A stretch of DNA of 46,693 bases. Origin: Lingula anatina. Lineage: Eukaryota > Brachiopoda > Lingulata > Lingulida > Lingulidae. The notes below the pieces were generated by a model that worked only from the letters and a program-made list of their open reading frames with translations, made no database searches and was not told the origin of the DNA. The stretch is from NCBI RefSeq assembly GCF_001039355.2, contig NW_019775622.1, forward strand, positions 126,001 to 172,693, written 5' to 3'. Positions 1 through 10,400 of the stretch are shown piece after piece; positions within the stretch are counted from its first letter, which is position 1; the number at the start of each line of letters is the position of its first letter. A program made the position numbers and the translations under genes.

Positions 1-211
1 AGGTTAATTTGGAGTTTTTTTTTCTGATAATTGTTTGTCACATTGGTTATTATAAACTGGTCAGTTGTTAGCTTAAGTAACATTGGCATAAAGCAGGATT
101 TTTTGTTTTTGGTGCAAAAGAAGTATGTTATAAAGGTAAATTAATAATTTATAATCTTATAGTAAAAAAAAACAGAAACAAGGTTCATTTTATATTTATT
201 ATGTTTTTCAG
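1..211 (+). other. Intron 3' part of the upstream gene
   Basis: AT-rich sequence without a supported reading frame. It ends in a T-rich tract and AG at 210-211, immediately before an open exon, so it reads as the end of an intron of a gene that starts left of the window. Confidence 0.4.
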
Positions 212-302
212 CCAATACATAAACCTGGCAGACATTTTGGGAGAGAATTATCTAAAGAAGTCATTTCCAGCCCCTTGGATGCAGAAGAAGGAACTTCTGA
301 AG
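212..302 (+). CDS. Internal coding exon of an unrecognised plus-strand gene (5' part lies outside the window)
   Basis: A T-rich acceptor ending in AG at 210-211 is followed by 91 open bases and a good donor (AAG then GTAACT at 303). Read with one leading base, it gives 30 residues, including YINLADILGENYLKK and SFPAPWMQKKELLK, and it ends in phase 0. I do not recognise the family. The composition is protein-like: mixed hydrophobic and charged, with no low complexity. It joins in frame to the exon at 606-677, which ends in a stop. The rest of the gene lies to the left, so neither length nor function can be judged. The main doubt is that the call rests on two short exons and splice consensus only. 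Confidence 0.45.
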
Positions 303-576
303 GTAACTAATTTTTTTTTTCTGTAACTGTGAATAGACTTTCATCACTTGCTCTCAGATGGCATCTAAACAATACAAGTCATATTTGTGGAATCAAAATA
401 GAAACATTTTTGGAATTCAGTAAAAGGCTGCCACATCCATATACTACCAATTATAGGCACTATACAGTCCAATCTCTCTCACTCTCTCATAAATAAATAA
501 ATTATAAATAACAGAATATTATGTACACACATTTGTTTTAAGGGTGGAATTTCAGGGTGGATCTTGGATTTTTTTT

Positions 577-594
577 TTATTTATTTATTTATTT
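577..594 (-). promoter_or_regulatory. Candidate polyadenylation signals for the GIY-YIG gene
   Basis: On the minus strand this tract reads as several overlapping AATAAA hexamers, about 140 bases past the GIY-YIG stop codon. It lies within an intron of the converging plus-strand gene. It may also simply be an ATTT-rich tract. Confidence 0.35.
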
Positions 595-605
595 TTTATC
601 TAGAG

Positions 606-677
606 TTGTATTATAGACACCTGCAATTACCTACATCAAGCCAGGATGAATATGGCCAAGTGACCGATGAGAAGTAA
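606..677 (+). CDS. Probable last coding exon of the same unrecognised gene
   Basis: After a long T-rich tract there are two overlapping acceptors, TAG at 601-603 and AG at 604-605. Using the second gives phase 0, matching the exon at 212-302. The product continues LYYRHLQLPTSSQDEYGQ and VTDEK, then stops with TAA at 675-677. The stop is only about 50 bases from the stop of the minus-strand GIY-YIG gene, so the two transcripts must overlap at their 3' ends. No AATAAA is visible between them. What I see is splice consensus and an open frame; gene membership is inferred. Confidence 0.4.
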   Translation: MYYRHLQLPTSSQDEYGQVTDEK

Positions 678-729
678 TCTGAACCATGTAAAATGTCCTC
701 TAACACATTATTAATAATCAAAGGTGTCT

Positions 730-1152
730 TCACCATTCCCAAAATTTCCAGAAGCTCTTTTTCTTTCGACTATTTCCATGTTTTAAGTTAAACACTGGCC
801 ATGATCCTGTGTGTTTCAGATTGTGTGCAAGATAGACTCCTTCATAATCTTTATGGTGCCTGTCCTGCACATATTTCACCTTGAATAATCTCTTTGGTAT
901 AATGTTAACAAATTTGTCTACGGCTTGTACATTGGAAGACTTTCTAAAGTGTGTTTGAAGTCTGTCTCTGATGTTGTTAGACTGTCCAATATAAATGGGA
1001 TGCCTAAAACCTCGTAATCCTATTGCATATATACCACCCATCTGGGGTGCTGAGAGGCATGCCTTCTTGGCAGGCTCCCAGTATGCTCTGAGAAGCTTAT
1101 TTCCTCTTGAAGTATCTTGCTTTTTCGACTCTAGGACCATTTTTTCCCTTTT
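730..1152 (-). CDS. Small GIY-YIG nuclease-domain protein, last coding exon
   Basis: The minus-strand frame gives about 136 residues from the ATG at 1140. GIY-YIG proteins cleave or process DNA using a small alpha/beta domain. The signature is clear: GIY at residues 36-38, then YIG at 50-52 in HPIYIGQSNNIRDRLQTHF, with arginines 58 and 60 following. A conserved-type glutamate sits at residue 100 (KDYEGVYLAH), and an asparagine after a proline lies near 118 (WPVFN). The C-terminal tail is basic and rich in tryptophan. A good acceptor (TTCCTTGCAG) ends at 1153, 12 bases before the ATG. The longer upstream frame with a hydrophobic start is therefore probably intron, and a 5' untranslated exon likely lies further up. 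The domain is complete but nothing else is attached, so I cannot name a repair role (SLX1-like proteins carry an additional RING-type zinc domain, absent here). A derivative of a mobile element is possible but not shown. Confidence 0.75.
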   Translation of the reverse strand, partial: KREKMVLESKKQDTSRGNKLLRAYWEPAKKACLSAPQMGGIYAIGLRGFRHPIYIGQSNNIRDRLQTHFRKSSNVQAVDKFVNIIPKRLFKVKYVQDRHHKDYEGVYLAHNLKHTGSWPVFNLKHGNSRKKKSFWKFWEW

Positions 1153-2359
1153 CTGCAAGGAAGAGATATTGACATGATAAAAATTGTTTATTAAAAAAAA
1201 TAAATAAAAAGAAAGAAAAGAAAAGTATATAAAAGCTAGTTGGAATTCCATGGAATAATTTGATTATTATAGTTCTTACATTCTTATATATAAATTTGAG
1301 GTAATTTTTTTTTCAGGCTCCATTATAGCACGAAAATTAAGTCATGCGTTTGTACTCAGTACTTATATCATAAATAATTACTAGTAAATAAAATCTCGCC
1401 ACGGTTTAAAGTTTTAAACAAACGCAGTAACATGTTTACTAACAAATGAGATAAAGAAATCCACCTTTTAATTAGAAATCTTTCTTTAAGTTTGACCATA
1501 AGAAGCAAGCATCGACTTTATTAACATTTATAAACAAATTGCAAAGCATTTGAATATTAGAATTATTAGAGAACAAATGCTCTCAGTCACTCACTCGATC
1601 ACCGACTGTGACGATGTAGATAGGAAATTTTAAGTTCAAATTCCGACATAGCGTACCTTTCGAATGCCCGTGACTCGTTGTAAAAACCTTGGTAATTTCA
1701 TGGTCACATTACTGCTGTGCATCGATAGATGTGAATCTGAGTAAGTTTTACAAGATTGCAAACCGATTCGACCTTTACCTTTCTATAACTTGACCTAGAT
1801 ATTGTACCCACAATTCTTGAAACCGGAACCACGCGATTACTGATTGTAAACATTGAGGAGTCTGCTGACCGTACAGCGCCCGTGAAGTACGTTAGTGGTG
1901 AGGTCTAAACAGGAACACTTCCGAAAAGTGGTTGGTTTATTGATTTTTGAGCACTTTTATTTATAATATTTGAAGGAATATTGCGTTTTGTTTGTTACCG
2001 AACCGTTTGATTTTCATTAAGTGCTGAGTTCCACTGCCGATCTTTTCCAGTTTCCACCAAAGCAATCACTTTGGCGAAATTCCATGATGTAAAATTTTCT
2101 ATACTTCGTGTCCATTAAGTTTTGCAGTTATATTTAACAGAAGAAAAACGCACAAAAGTATACTGCCGCGTGAGTGGGCGTGAAAAAGACATTCTTAACA
2201 AAAAATAAGGAAAGAAAGAAAAGAAAAGCAGATGCAATCTTCACTGTGCTGAGTGTACAGCAGGGACTTGCTGCAGTGAATGGCCTTCTTACTTCTACGT
2301 TTAGCTTTAAAAATGAATTAAGAAGATATCTGGATGGATTGTGCAGTAAATATTGGAAA
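1153..2359. promoter_or_regulatory. Probable shared (head-to-head) promoter region with untranslated exons
   Basis: The GIY-YIG gene reads left and the SH3 gene reads right from this 1.2 kb. About 1590-2170 is visibly richer in CpG than the flanks, as expected of a broad animal promoter. A strong donor (GTGAGT) at 2170-2175 suggests a 5' untranslated exon of the SH3 gene ending at 2169. The only ATGs just before it (ATGATGTAA near 2083) stop at once. No TATA box is clear. Transcription start sites cannot be placed from sequence. Confidence 0.4.
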
Positions 2360-2633
2360 ATGTCTACTGCAGTAATGACCAGCAGGAAGGTCAGAATTTA
2401 TGAAAATTTCGAATGTCAAATTAGTAATGGTATCACTTGTGTCATTCCAGTAGTCAATCAATATGAAGTGGTTTACCCGTATAAATCCCAGGCAGAGGAT
2501 CAGATCTCCCTGTGTTCAGGAGACCTTATTGATGTGCTGGAACGGGATGACAGTGGCTGGTGGCTGGGGAAACTGGGAAACAAGAAGGGATGGTTTCCTG
2601 GCAATTATGTGGAAGTGGTGAAAGGAAACAGAG
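2360..2633 (+). CDS. SH3 adaptor exon 1: start and SH3 domain 1
   Basis: The first in-frame ATG is at 2360, after an in-frame TGA at 2171-2173. It encodes a short N-terminus and then SH3-1, with VVYPYKSQAEDQISL, GWWLGKLGNKKGWFPGNYVE and the donor GTATGG at 2634. It ends in phase 1. A polypyrimidine stretch ending CCAG just before VNQYEVVYPY could be an acceptor, in which case the start would lie in another exon. Confidence 0.7.
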
Positions 2634-4863
2634 GTATGGATTGTGCTGGCTGGTGGTCATTATACAGTTATGTATACATGTTTCCTTCATGTGTGACCAT
2701 GTACAGTGTGTGTGGGTGTGTGTGTGTGTGTGTGTGTGTATGTCAGTCAGAAAACATCAGTAGGCATGCTGATGCATGAATTTTTGTACTAATAGCAGAA
2801 CTAAGTATTGCATTTCATTTGATTGCATCAAAATTCAATTAATGAGGTAAAAGAAGGCGTTTGTTATGGATTTTCATCTTATTTAACTATTGTTTTATTT
2901 TCTATTCTATAACCACAGGCATTTCTAACTATGGTTATACTGAGAATACAGCAGAAACCTTTGGGAAGAAGAAAACCAAACAGGAGACAGAACAACCACA
3001 TAATGAGTATGTTAATGATAACACCATATTCCTAGAGAGGGTAAGGAACAAATGAATTGTTGTATTAACAGTTGTAAGTTGAAAATCTTTAGATGTTTCA
3101 GAATCCATTATGTCAAAACCAGAGACAGTTTACGTACATATATATATGTAAAAACAAAATTCATTGGTGTTATTGAATATCAGTTTTTAGATTTGACATG
3201 ATCAAGACTCAAATGATTTGATTTGCTTCACTGTTTGGATTCTTGCATTGCATCTTTTATATGCATGCACATATATATATATGCAGGGAATACTCAATAA
3301 CAATATTAATACATTATAAACATGTAGAACATTTAACTATTCAGGAAAAGTATTACAAAGTCCTCCACCCGTACCATGCGGCAGAGTTTGGAGAGCTGGA
3401 GCTGTCAGAAGGGGATGTGATAGTGGTGAAGGCAGTAGATCACCAGCAGGACTGGATGTGGGGGACACTGGACGTCTCTGGAGAGGAGGGCTGGTTCCCG
3501 TCCAGTTACGTCCAAGAGGTTGGAGGGGATGACCAGTCTGTTGAGGCGGAGGTGTGTAATCTAAGGTCCCATTCACAACAGCGGATAAACTGGTTCGTGT
3601 ATCAAACATGGCAGACCCACTTGAATGCTTGTTGCCTAATTTCTGCGAGGAATCTATTCAGTGTCTATTAGGGGATTAGATGGCAAGGTTTTCAGTGGGT
3701 ACCCATTTTTGATCCATGGACTAGTTAGTCCACTGTTCTGAATGGTGGCTAAGGTTAATTTTGTGTGTAGTATGCACTATAATTGCTTTTTGCTATTTTG
3801 CCATAAATTTGTTTTGGTATTTCATTATTGAATGTCTGCATAAGTTCAACACATCCTGACTGCAAGTTAAGCACATACCTGTGATAATGTAATTAGACAA
3901 GTAAACTTTGTCATTTCTTTATTTTAAAATTGAATGATTTACTATTGTTAATAACAGCTTAAAAGCATGTCGCCTTTGGTTTTCCATGTTATAGTTGATA
4001 TATGAAGAACATGTTGAATGTCATTAGATTAATTGCTTGTTCATGACAATTGTTTCAGAATTTTTGAAATTTAACAGCTGTTTATCTATTCCAATTTCAT
4101 TGGTAGGTTATGGAACCTCTGTATTCCAAAGCATATGAACATCTAAAGAGGAATCAACAACGTGATCATGGTGCAGAGGACATCATTGGGATTGGTGAGA
4201 ACTAATTTTGAATACTAGATTATTTTTTAATACCTAAAGGATATTGATTCTAGGTTTTTTGTTGCCCAAAAACCTGGTTTAGCTTTAGCATTCCCATTAC
4301 TTACCAGTCATATATCCTTGTGTATTCATACTATGTAGACTTATAACATTTCATTCAGACAATTCCAACATACAGTAAATAAAAACTGTTAAGTCAGGTT
4401 TACCCTATTTTTTTACTATTTGCTAGAGTAATCATTTTAAATATATATTAAACTGAAAAAGTGACTCTGAATTTTTAAAGAATTATTAGAGTTAATGTTT
4501 TAACTCTAAAAACATTTTTTGTTTAAAAACAGTATGTTTTTGAGAATATCATTAAATGTTGAATTTTGAAAATTTGCAATATTATTACAAGTGAAGTTAA
4601 GAGTAATTTGAGTATTCCTTGTATGTTTGAGCTATAATGGAATATTTATAATGATGTAGTGTGTTTCAAATTGTGTTTTAGAGCATCAGGCCCTGTATGC
4701 ATACCACTCTGAGCTGCCAGGTGACCTCAGCTTTAACACAGGTGACCTTATTGTTGTCACGGAGATCATGGAAAATGGATGGTGGTTTGGTCTCCATGGC
4801 AAAAAGCAGGGCTGGTTTCCAGGTTCCTACCTAGAGGTAAGTGTGGCAAATTGCATCACGTCT

Positions 4864-4960
<97 letters not shown>

Positions 4961-7256
4961 GCCACATAATATACTTATGACAGATTTCTCAAGTATGTAT
5001 GCTTTTTAAGTCAGCTAAATGAATTTGTTGTGGAATTATCTTTTATTTTATCAAATATAACAAAAATGAAAGTAATGAGAATTAACTGTAAACACAGTAA
5101 ACAAAGATGTAGATTAGTGTACAATTTTTGAAGTATACTTACTGTCTTTATGCTCATTGTAAAGTTTTTTTTTCACTAGATCATTGACCAAGACCAGGAT
5201 GTTCCTAAAAGCACTGATTACCAGTATGTCCAACTCAGTGTTGGCAGAGGAGACATTGACCAGACAACTGACCAAATCAATGACCAAAGGGTTTCTGCTG
5301 CATCATACATCGAATTTATATCATCTGGTGAGTATGGCTTTGATTGTGAAATAATGGTTAAGTACACTGTTTCTTCTATTTCTTCTTCGTTCTCTTCTTC
5401 TTCTTCGGCTTCCTCTTAATGATTTTGATCATATTTTTGGTCTTCATTTTAATGGAGAATGTACAGAGTAGAATGCCTGGATGTTATAATCATGTTGTTT
5501 TTTCAGTTTTTAAGTATGTGATTTTCATATTTGCATTGTGTTTCAAACTGTGTTTCAAAATGTTTATTGTTTTTGTTTTTCATTGCTGTATTATTGACTG
5601 TTCATTTTTTCTTTTGTTTAATTATTGTTAAATAAAATGTCAGTGTTAGAGATGAAATTTATAAAGATGTTCCACCAGAAACTTTAAGTGGTATATTAAA
5701 TTTGATAAATTAATTAGTGAAAACTCCTCTAAATTTTTGATCTTTACTTTAATTGAATTAGATAACCGTATTGAATTTTTTAATGTTTTTCAGATTTTCC
5801 ACCACCACCTACCTTGGCTTCAGATACAACAACATCATCAGGTGTGGCAGGAAGTGTTACCCTAGCACCCATTGTAGAATTATCAAAGAGCAGTACGCTA
5901 AAGAGGAAGCCTAAACGGCCAGCACCACCTGCTCCAAAAGCTGCAAAGAAGTCTTCTCCAAAGTCACCTGACGCAAATGTAGAGTTAAAAACATTTTCCC
6001 CAAGCAATGCAGTGGTTAAGAAAAAACCCAATGTGCCGAAAATTGATTTCCCCAAAAAACCTGACCAGTCGATAGAAATGGCAGATTTGCCAAGCCCAGA
6101 GAGTGCTACCAGCAAGAAGAGTTTTGAGATATCAGGCCCACAGTTGATAAGCAGCACAGCAGACCTAGAGGCTCATAGAATTAAAACTATAATAAGGAAG
6201 AGACAAGAGAAGCCTGCTGTCCCCACAAGATGGGTGATACCTCGTCTTGTGAAAATTCCCACAAAGAGGGTACGGAAGGATGCAACTGAAGTGTCCAGAC
6301 CAGTTCACCGCGCTCCACCACCTAGACCGCAACCCCCTGATCCAGAGAAAATAAAACAAACTGTTACAGGACAAACATTACATCTCCCTCAAACAACTGA
6401 TATAGGGGGGTTTGACAATAAGCATGAACCAAAAACCCAGCAAGTGGAGACGAAACAAGACAGTACAGAACATCCCCCTGTCTTATTGGGAATTGATTCA
6501 GGTAGTAAACCAGGAGTTGGCATAGGCAGCAAACCAGATCTTCCAAAGAAACCAATAGCTGCCATTAAGCCTGTACGCAAGAACAACGATGGAGAATCTC
6601 ACATGTCAGAATTAGAGTCTATCCTAGCTAGAAGGAAGAGACCAGAGGCGAGTTCAGTCCCTCAGGATGCTGCTGCAGCTTCTCCCGTAGTTGCTTCTGT
6701 TGAAGGTAACAGCTCTAAGCCTGCAGTTCCTAAACTTAAGCCATCTCTGCCTGTTAAACCTAATTTAAAACTGAGATCCACATCAGACAAAGTTGATGGT
6801 AGAGATTCTGAGGATGGGGAGCAAGCTTCCAATGGTGCACCATTAAATCAGACACCAGAAAGAACCGTACCTCAGCCGAAACCACGGTCAAAAATAGGTC
6901 AAGGTCAAGGCCAGGAGAGTGGAACACCTTTTAAACCAAAACCAAGAACCACTGTGGGACAAGGTCATGTTACAATCCCTAAACTCAGCAAAAGAAGCCA
7001 ATCTGAAAGTGACACGTTATCGGGTTACAGCACCACCCCAGATAGAGGTGACAAAAAGGCAGGGCAGAGACCCCCGCGACCTGGACAGAGACCAAGGACC
7101 CGGTCAGTAGATGGCGCCATCGATGTCCCCAGTAAGGTGGAGTCGGCGGTTTTTCCTCCCCTGCAGGTGGGCGCCAGTGCTATCAGACAGAGGCCCAATA
7201 GGCCCCCACCCCCACGCCTGACTAAGATATGGAATAAAGAAGAGAGTGAAGATTGA
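2360..7256 (+). CDS. Three-SH3 adaptor protein with a proline-rich tail (whole gene, 7 coding exons)
   Basis: Coding exons are 2360-2633, 2919-3040, 3345-3551, 4107-4194, 4682-4836, 5180-5327 and 5794-7256. Phases agree at every junction and the product is about 818 residues. SH3 domains lie at about residues 34-85, 136-191 and 232-281, each with the ALYxY-like strand, the acidic RT loop, a tryptophan (WW in the first and third) and GWFPxxYV or GWFPGSYLE at the end. Residues 332-818 are basic, disordered and proline-rich, with many PxxP motifs (KRPAPPAPK, RAPPPRPQPPDP, RPPRPGQRPR, RPPPPR). SH3 domains bind such motifs, so the protein is probably a cytoplasmic scaffold in endocytic, cytoskeletal or signalling complexes. 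The order of three SH3 domains then a proline-rich region resembles CIN85/CD2AP, while the third SH3 looks intersectin-like. I see no C-terminal coiled coil, so no symbol is given. The start ATG is the first in frame; an upstream coding exon spliced to the acceptor near 2452 is possible. Confidence 0.8.
2706..2742. repeat. GT microsatellite in SH3 intron 1
   Basis: A run of GT dinucleotides, slightly imperfect, about 70 bases past the exon 1 donor. Confidence 0.95.
2919..3040 (+). CDS. SH3 adaptor exon 2: linker
   Basis: The acceptor ends at 2918 and the donor GTAAGG follows at 3041. It runs from phase 1 to phase 0. It encodes a polar linker with NYGYTENTAETFGKKKTK and NEYVNDNTIFLER between SH3-1 and SH3-2. 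The tyrosines in the acidic context could be phosphorylation sites, which is inference. Confidence 0.65.
3345..3551 (+). CDS. SH3 adaptor exon 3: SH3 domain 2
   Basis: The acceptor ends at 3344 and the donor is GTGTGT at 3552; 69 codons in phase 0. It carries a full SH3 domain: YYKVLHPYHAAEFGELELSE, then GDVIVVK, WMWGTLD and EEGWFPSSYVQEV. The bases are noticeably richer in G and C than the flanks, as is usual for a coding exon here. Confidence 0.8.
3563..3752. mobile_element. Degenerate foldback (MITE-like) element, family F1 copy 1, in SH3 intron 3
   Basis: The ends are imperfect inverted repeats: the left starts GGTCCCATTCACAACAG, and the right, read in reverse complement, is AGCCACCATTCAGAACAG. 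It lies directly after the exon 3 donor. A related element occurs at 41641-41817 in the opposite orientation and shares the inner motif CAGTGTCTATTAG..GGATTAGA. There is no open frame, so it would be non-autonomous. Confidence 0.55.
4107..4194 (+). CDS. SH3 adaptor exon 4: linker
   Basis: The acceptor TTGGTAG ends at 4106 and the donor GTGAGA starts at 4195. It runs from phase 0 to phase 1 and encodes VMEPLYSKAYEHLKRNQQ and a short acidic end. It is a small exon supported by phase and consensus only. Confidence 0.6.
4682..4836 (+). CDS. SH3 adaptor exon 5: SH3 domain 3
   Basis: The acceptor GTTTTAG ends at 4681 and the donor GTAAGT starts at 4837. It encodes HQALYAYHSELPGDLSF, GDLIVVTE, NGWWFGLHGKKQ and GWFPGSYLE. 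The GDLSF-GDLIVVT pattern is close to that of intersectin SH3 domains. An ATT/GTT microsatellite starts 30 bases into the next intron. Confidence 0.8.
4866..4960. repeat. Compound ATT then GTT microsatellite in SH3 intron 5
   Basis: About 20 ATT units switch abruptly to about 11 GTT units. Leucine, isoleucine and cysteine runs in translations of this tract are artefacts. Confidence 0.95.
5180..5327 (+). CDS. SH3 adaptor exon 6: linker
   Basis: The acceptor TTTCACTAG ends at 5179 and the donor GTGAGT starts at 5328. It runs from phase 0 to phase 1. It encodes an acidic, glutamine-rich and aspartate-rich linker (IIDQDQDVPKSTDYQYVQL, then DQTTDQINDQRVSAASYI) without a recognisable domain. Confidence 0.6.
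5794..7256 (+). CDS. SH3 adaptor exon 7: proline-rich tail and stop
   Basis: A single long exon of 487 codons follows the acceptor TTTTTCAG at 5793 and ends with TGA at 7254-7256. It opens with DFPPPPTLA. Clusters of basic proline motifs recur along it: KRPAPPAPKAAKK, APPPRPQPPDPEK, LPKKPIAAIKPVRK, KPAVPKLKPSLPVKP, TVPQPKPRSKIGQGQ and PFKPKPRTTVGQG. The last two form an imperfect internal repeat (PKPR, three residues, GQG). The serine-rich SQSESDTLSGYSTTPDRG and RTRSVDG stretches look like kinase sites. The tail ends RPPPPRLTKIWNKEESED. No coiled coil is visible. Confidence 0.8.
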
Positions 7257-7262
7257 ATGGTG

Positions 7263-7402
7263 AGTGCATGCGTGCATGCATGCATCCACACATGCACACA
7301 CACATGTATCCACACACATGCATGCACCTACACATGCACGCACACACACACACACACACACACACGTGCACACACACACACACACACATACACACACACA
7401 CA
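7263..7402. repeat. CA-rich microsatellite (CA and CATG units)
   Basis: Begins seven bases after the SH3 stop codon. ATGC and CACATG units are followed by long CA runs, so it falls in the transcript's 3' untranslated region. Confidence 0.9.
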
Positions 7403-10400
7403 CCTCCAAACTTCTAATTAATCCAATACCGGTACACTATAGCTAACAAGCTAAAATTCATTTACAATTTGGTTCTGTTGGCTTGGTTGAGTATTGTTAC
7501 TAATATAATTAGAACGCTGTCTCAGCAGTGCATATGATTACAATTTCTTACCATAGGGTGCAAATCTAATCTTTTCATTGTCCCAAGCACTCCAGTATTA
7601 TTGAGTTAAACTGTGTCCCTCGCCTGGTGATGGATATGTTAAGGACTTGTAACCTTATGGTCTGCAGAAAAAAGAAGTGGTCTATGCCTCAGCAGATTTT
7701 ATCATACATGTATGCCAAGCCTGCATTATGTGGCCCATAGTTGTTCCTTGAATTAGGAAACCTAACACATGATTTTTGGATTAATATCTCACCAAACTAT
7801 GAAAAATTATAATAGTTCTTCAAAGATATGCCTGAGCTCAGGCCATGCCCAATGTGTGTTGTAACTGTGAAAGTGAGGCAAACTTAATTTTAAATGAAAT
7901 ATTTCTTCATCATTCACTGATAAGTTTTGTCAGAGAACAAAAAGTAAAATTGATTACATATTTTTTCACAGTTTGAATATTGATATTTTGATATTTCTTC
8001 ACAGTTTGCCAATATTATTTTTTTAATGCTAGCAATAATCTCGGTTGAAAAAAAGTTCCTACATAGTAAGCAAACTTTCTCCTATACTATCTCTTTCAGA
8101 ATTAAAAATAAGATGACTCATGCTTGAAAAAGTTTGCAGGCTCAATGGAAAATTGAATTCTGTGAAATTAAGGGCGGTGCATCATGTTTCTATTTTTCCA
8201 AAACATCTGTCTTGTCACATTTCTTGGCTATGGCAACTATTTTTGCTTGTTGCCTGGTTTTATAACATTTAGTCTGGTAAATGGAGACACCAAGCAAAAT
8301 AGCGAGAAAATGTTAAGCGATATCAACTTTGTGTGGCACTAATTTGACGCCCTTGATTCTCCTCTGTGGGACACCAATGACGTTGTTTAGTGAGGATAAT
8401 AGTCATTAAGACTCCCACAAAATGATTTGTGGAACTGGTGATTGCATTTATGAAACTCTTGGGTTTTGCTAATTACGTGTATCTCATTCCTGTTCACTTC
8501 TTTAAATCAGATTGGTTTATTTTACCTAGTTTTTCTAGGTCCTTGACATATGATAAACACAAAAAATGAGAGCAAATTTGACATAATTTTGAAGGTTTTT
8601 TGGTTGGAGTTTGGATGACAACACTGCTGTGAATTGGCAGTTGATTTAATTGTGGATGGTACCACTTGTCTCAACATGTGTGGTACAAAAAATAGCTGTA
8701 TTTTTTTTAAGTTGTTCGTAGAAATACCATACAGAAGCGTTTTCTAAAGCATCAGAGTCCCATGTATATGCATTTGCATATATAAAAGATATTATATGTA
8801 TTTTAGACTTTCAGACCTCTATAATGTTAAAAGAAACCAAGTTGAATTTCTATTTAGGACTGTTTTAATGACCTACCAAAGATTTAATCTGTACTTTCCC
8901 TGTGTAGTAGAATATAGACAAATCTTGATTGTTAGCATTGTGTCACAATTATTGTGCATGTTTTAATGATATGCTTAATATTTTCATTGAGTAGAAAAAA
9001 TGGAACTTTAATTTTCTTCTCTTTTTTATTGCGATGTCTTGGTTACGGGTACATGGTTCTTGGTCTCATTATCTTTTGGTATTTTGCATATGTTTATTTT
9101 GAAGGCATTCAATATTTTACACAGAAGCAGAGATTTTCAAACTTGTTTATATAAGTGTTTAACCTTTTCACACATATCAGACCCTAGAAAAAACAGTTTT
9201 ACTTTCATGTTTATTTACACACAATTGAATTTTGGTAATACAAAAAGCTACGCCCCTGGTTGGTATGGCATTCATGAAGAACCAAAACTGGCTGCATGTA
9301 AAAAAAGTGCGTTCAAACTTGATTTTAACATTTGTTACTCTGGATCTGCGCCAAATGCTTTGAACAAAACCTGCTGAAAGCCTTTTATTTGATGTTATTA
9401 ATTAACCCGATTTCATTATTTCCTCATTTTTCAGATTGCCCCACCAGGACACTCTGTATGTGGAAATTCCGGAAGTTTTGTTGTTCCAAGTCATTGAACA
9501 TTATTAAAGGTTGAAGCACTGGCCCAGATAAGTGGCTATTGCATGCAGATAGTAGTATAGCACATGCTATAGTTATAATGCTAACAGGAGAGTTATGTTT
9601 TATGATTGTGATTGTGCAAACATATGTCTTAAGCACACGACAAAATTGTCAGATGTTTTGTAACAAATTAATTACACCTTTTAAAGTCATGGCCTTGGAA
9701 GCAAAAAATGTCATTAAAGAGATTTCCATTCCATTTTTTATCTCAACCCGTAATTGTTAATTCACCTTTTTCAGTCACCCTAATCATTGTATCCAAAAGC
9801 ATTTTCTTTTCACATTTGTGATCCCAATAATAATTCATTGCCATCTGTTGCTGTTACTGTACATGCTTCCATGTGTGAGTTTAGATTTTTAGGGAGTTTT
9901 TTTACAACAAATAGAATCTTATATTTTAAGCATTACTTATATAAGTCATACAGTGAATATCAAGTACCAGAAAGTTGCTTCATTTTGAAATAATCAAAAC
10001 ACAAACAACTCTTCCTCTTTTGCCTTTAGCTTTAAAGCAGTTATAATTTATTTTTTATAATTTTCGAAGGGGGTATCAGGAGAGGCAAGTTGGAAATTGT
10101 TAACTTCATATAAAGGTTTGAATATAACTGTTGTATAAAATATACAAAACTTACAAATGTTGTGCCTTTATATATTGATATGATTTATGTATAACCAAGA
10201 GACTTTATATTATTGATCATAGTAATGGAATGCACAGAGATGTACCTTTAAGTGCAATTGTTATCATGGGTAAAATGGAAAGTTTATTTAGAGCTTTGTT
10301 TTATATGTCAGGTGATCATGGACTTGGCTGACAAATACTTACATTATATTGATATCAATTTATTTTCTGCTAATTGATAATTGTTATGCATATTAGATAA

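Noticed and set aside
1177-1251. Hydrophobic N-terminal extension of the GIY-YIG protein
   Set aside because: It lies upstream of a strong acceptor at 1153 and is mostly AT-rich intron-like sequence.
2174-2359. Extension of the SH3 protein upstream to the GTG at 2174
   Set aside because: It would need a non-ATG start. The stretch overlaps a GTGAGT donor and several possible acceptors, so it is more likely intron or untranslated.
4768-5009. Poly-leucine, poly-isoleucine and poly-cysteine frames
   Set aside because: They are translations of the ATT and GTT microsatellite after the exon 5 donor; the real exon stops at 4836.
7025-7446. Antisense and sense frames rich in CVCV or HTHT
   Set aside because: They translate the CA-rich repeat and the reverse of the SH3 tail exon.
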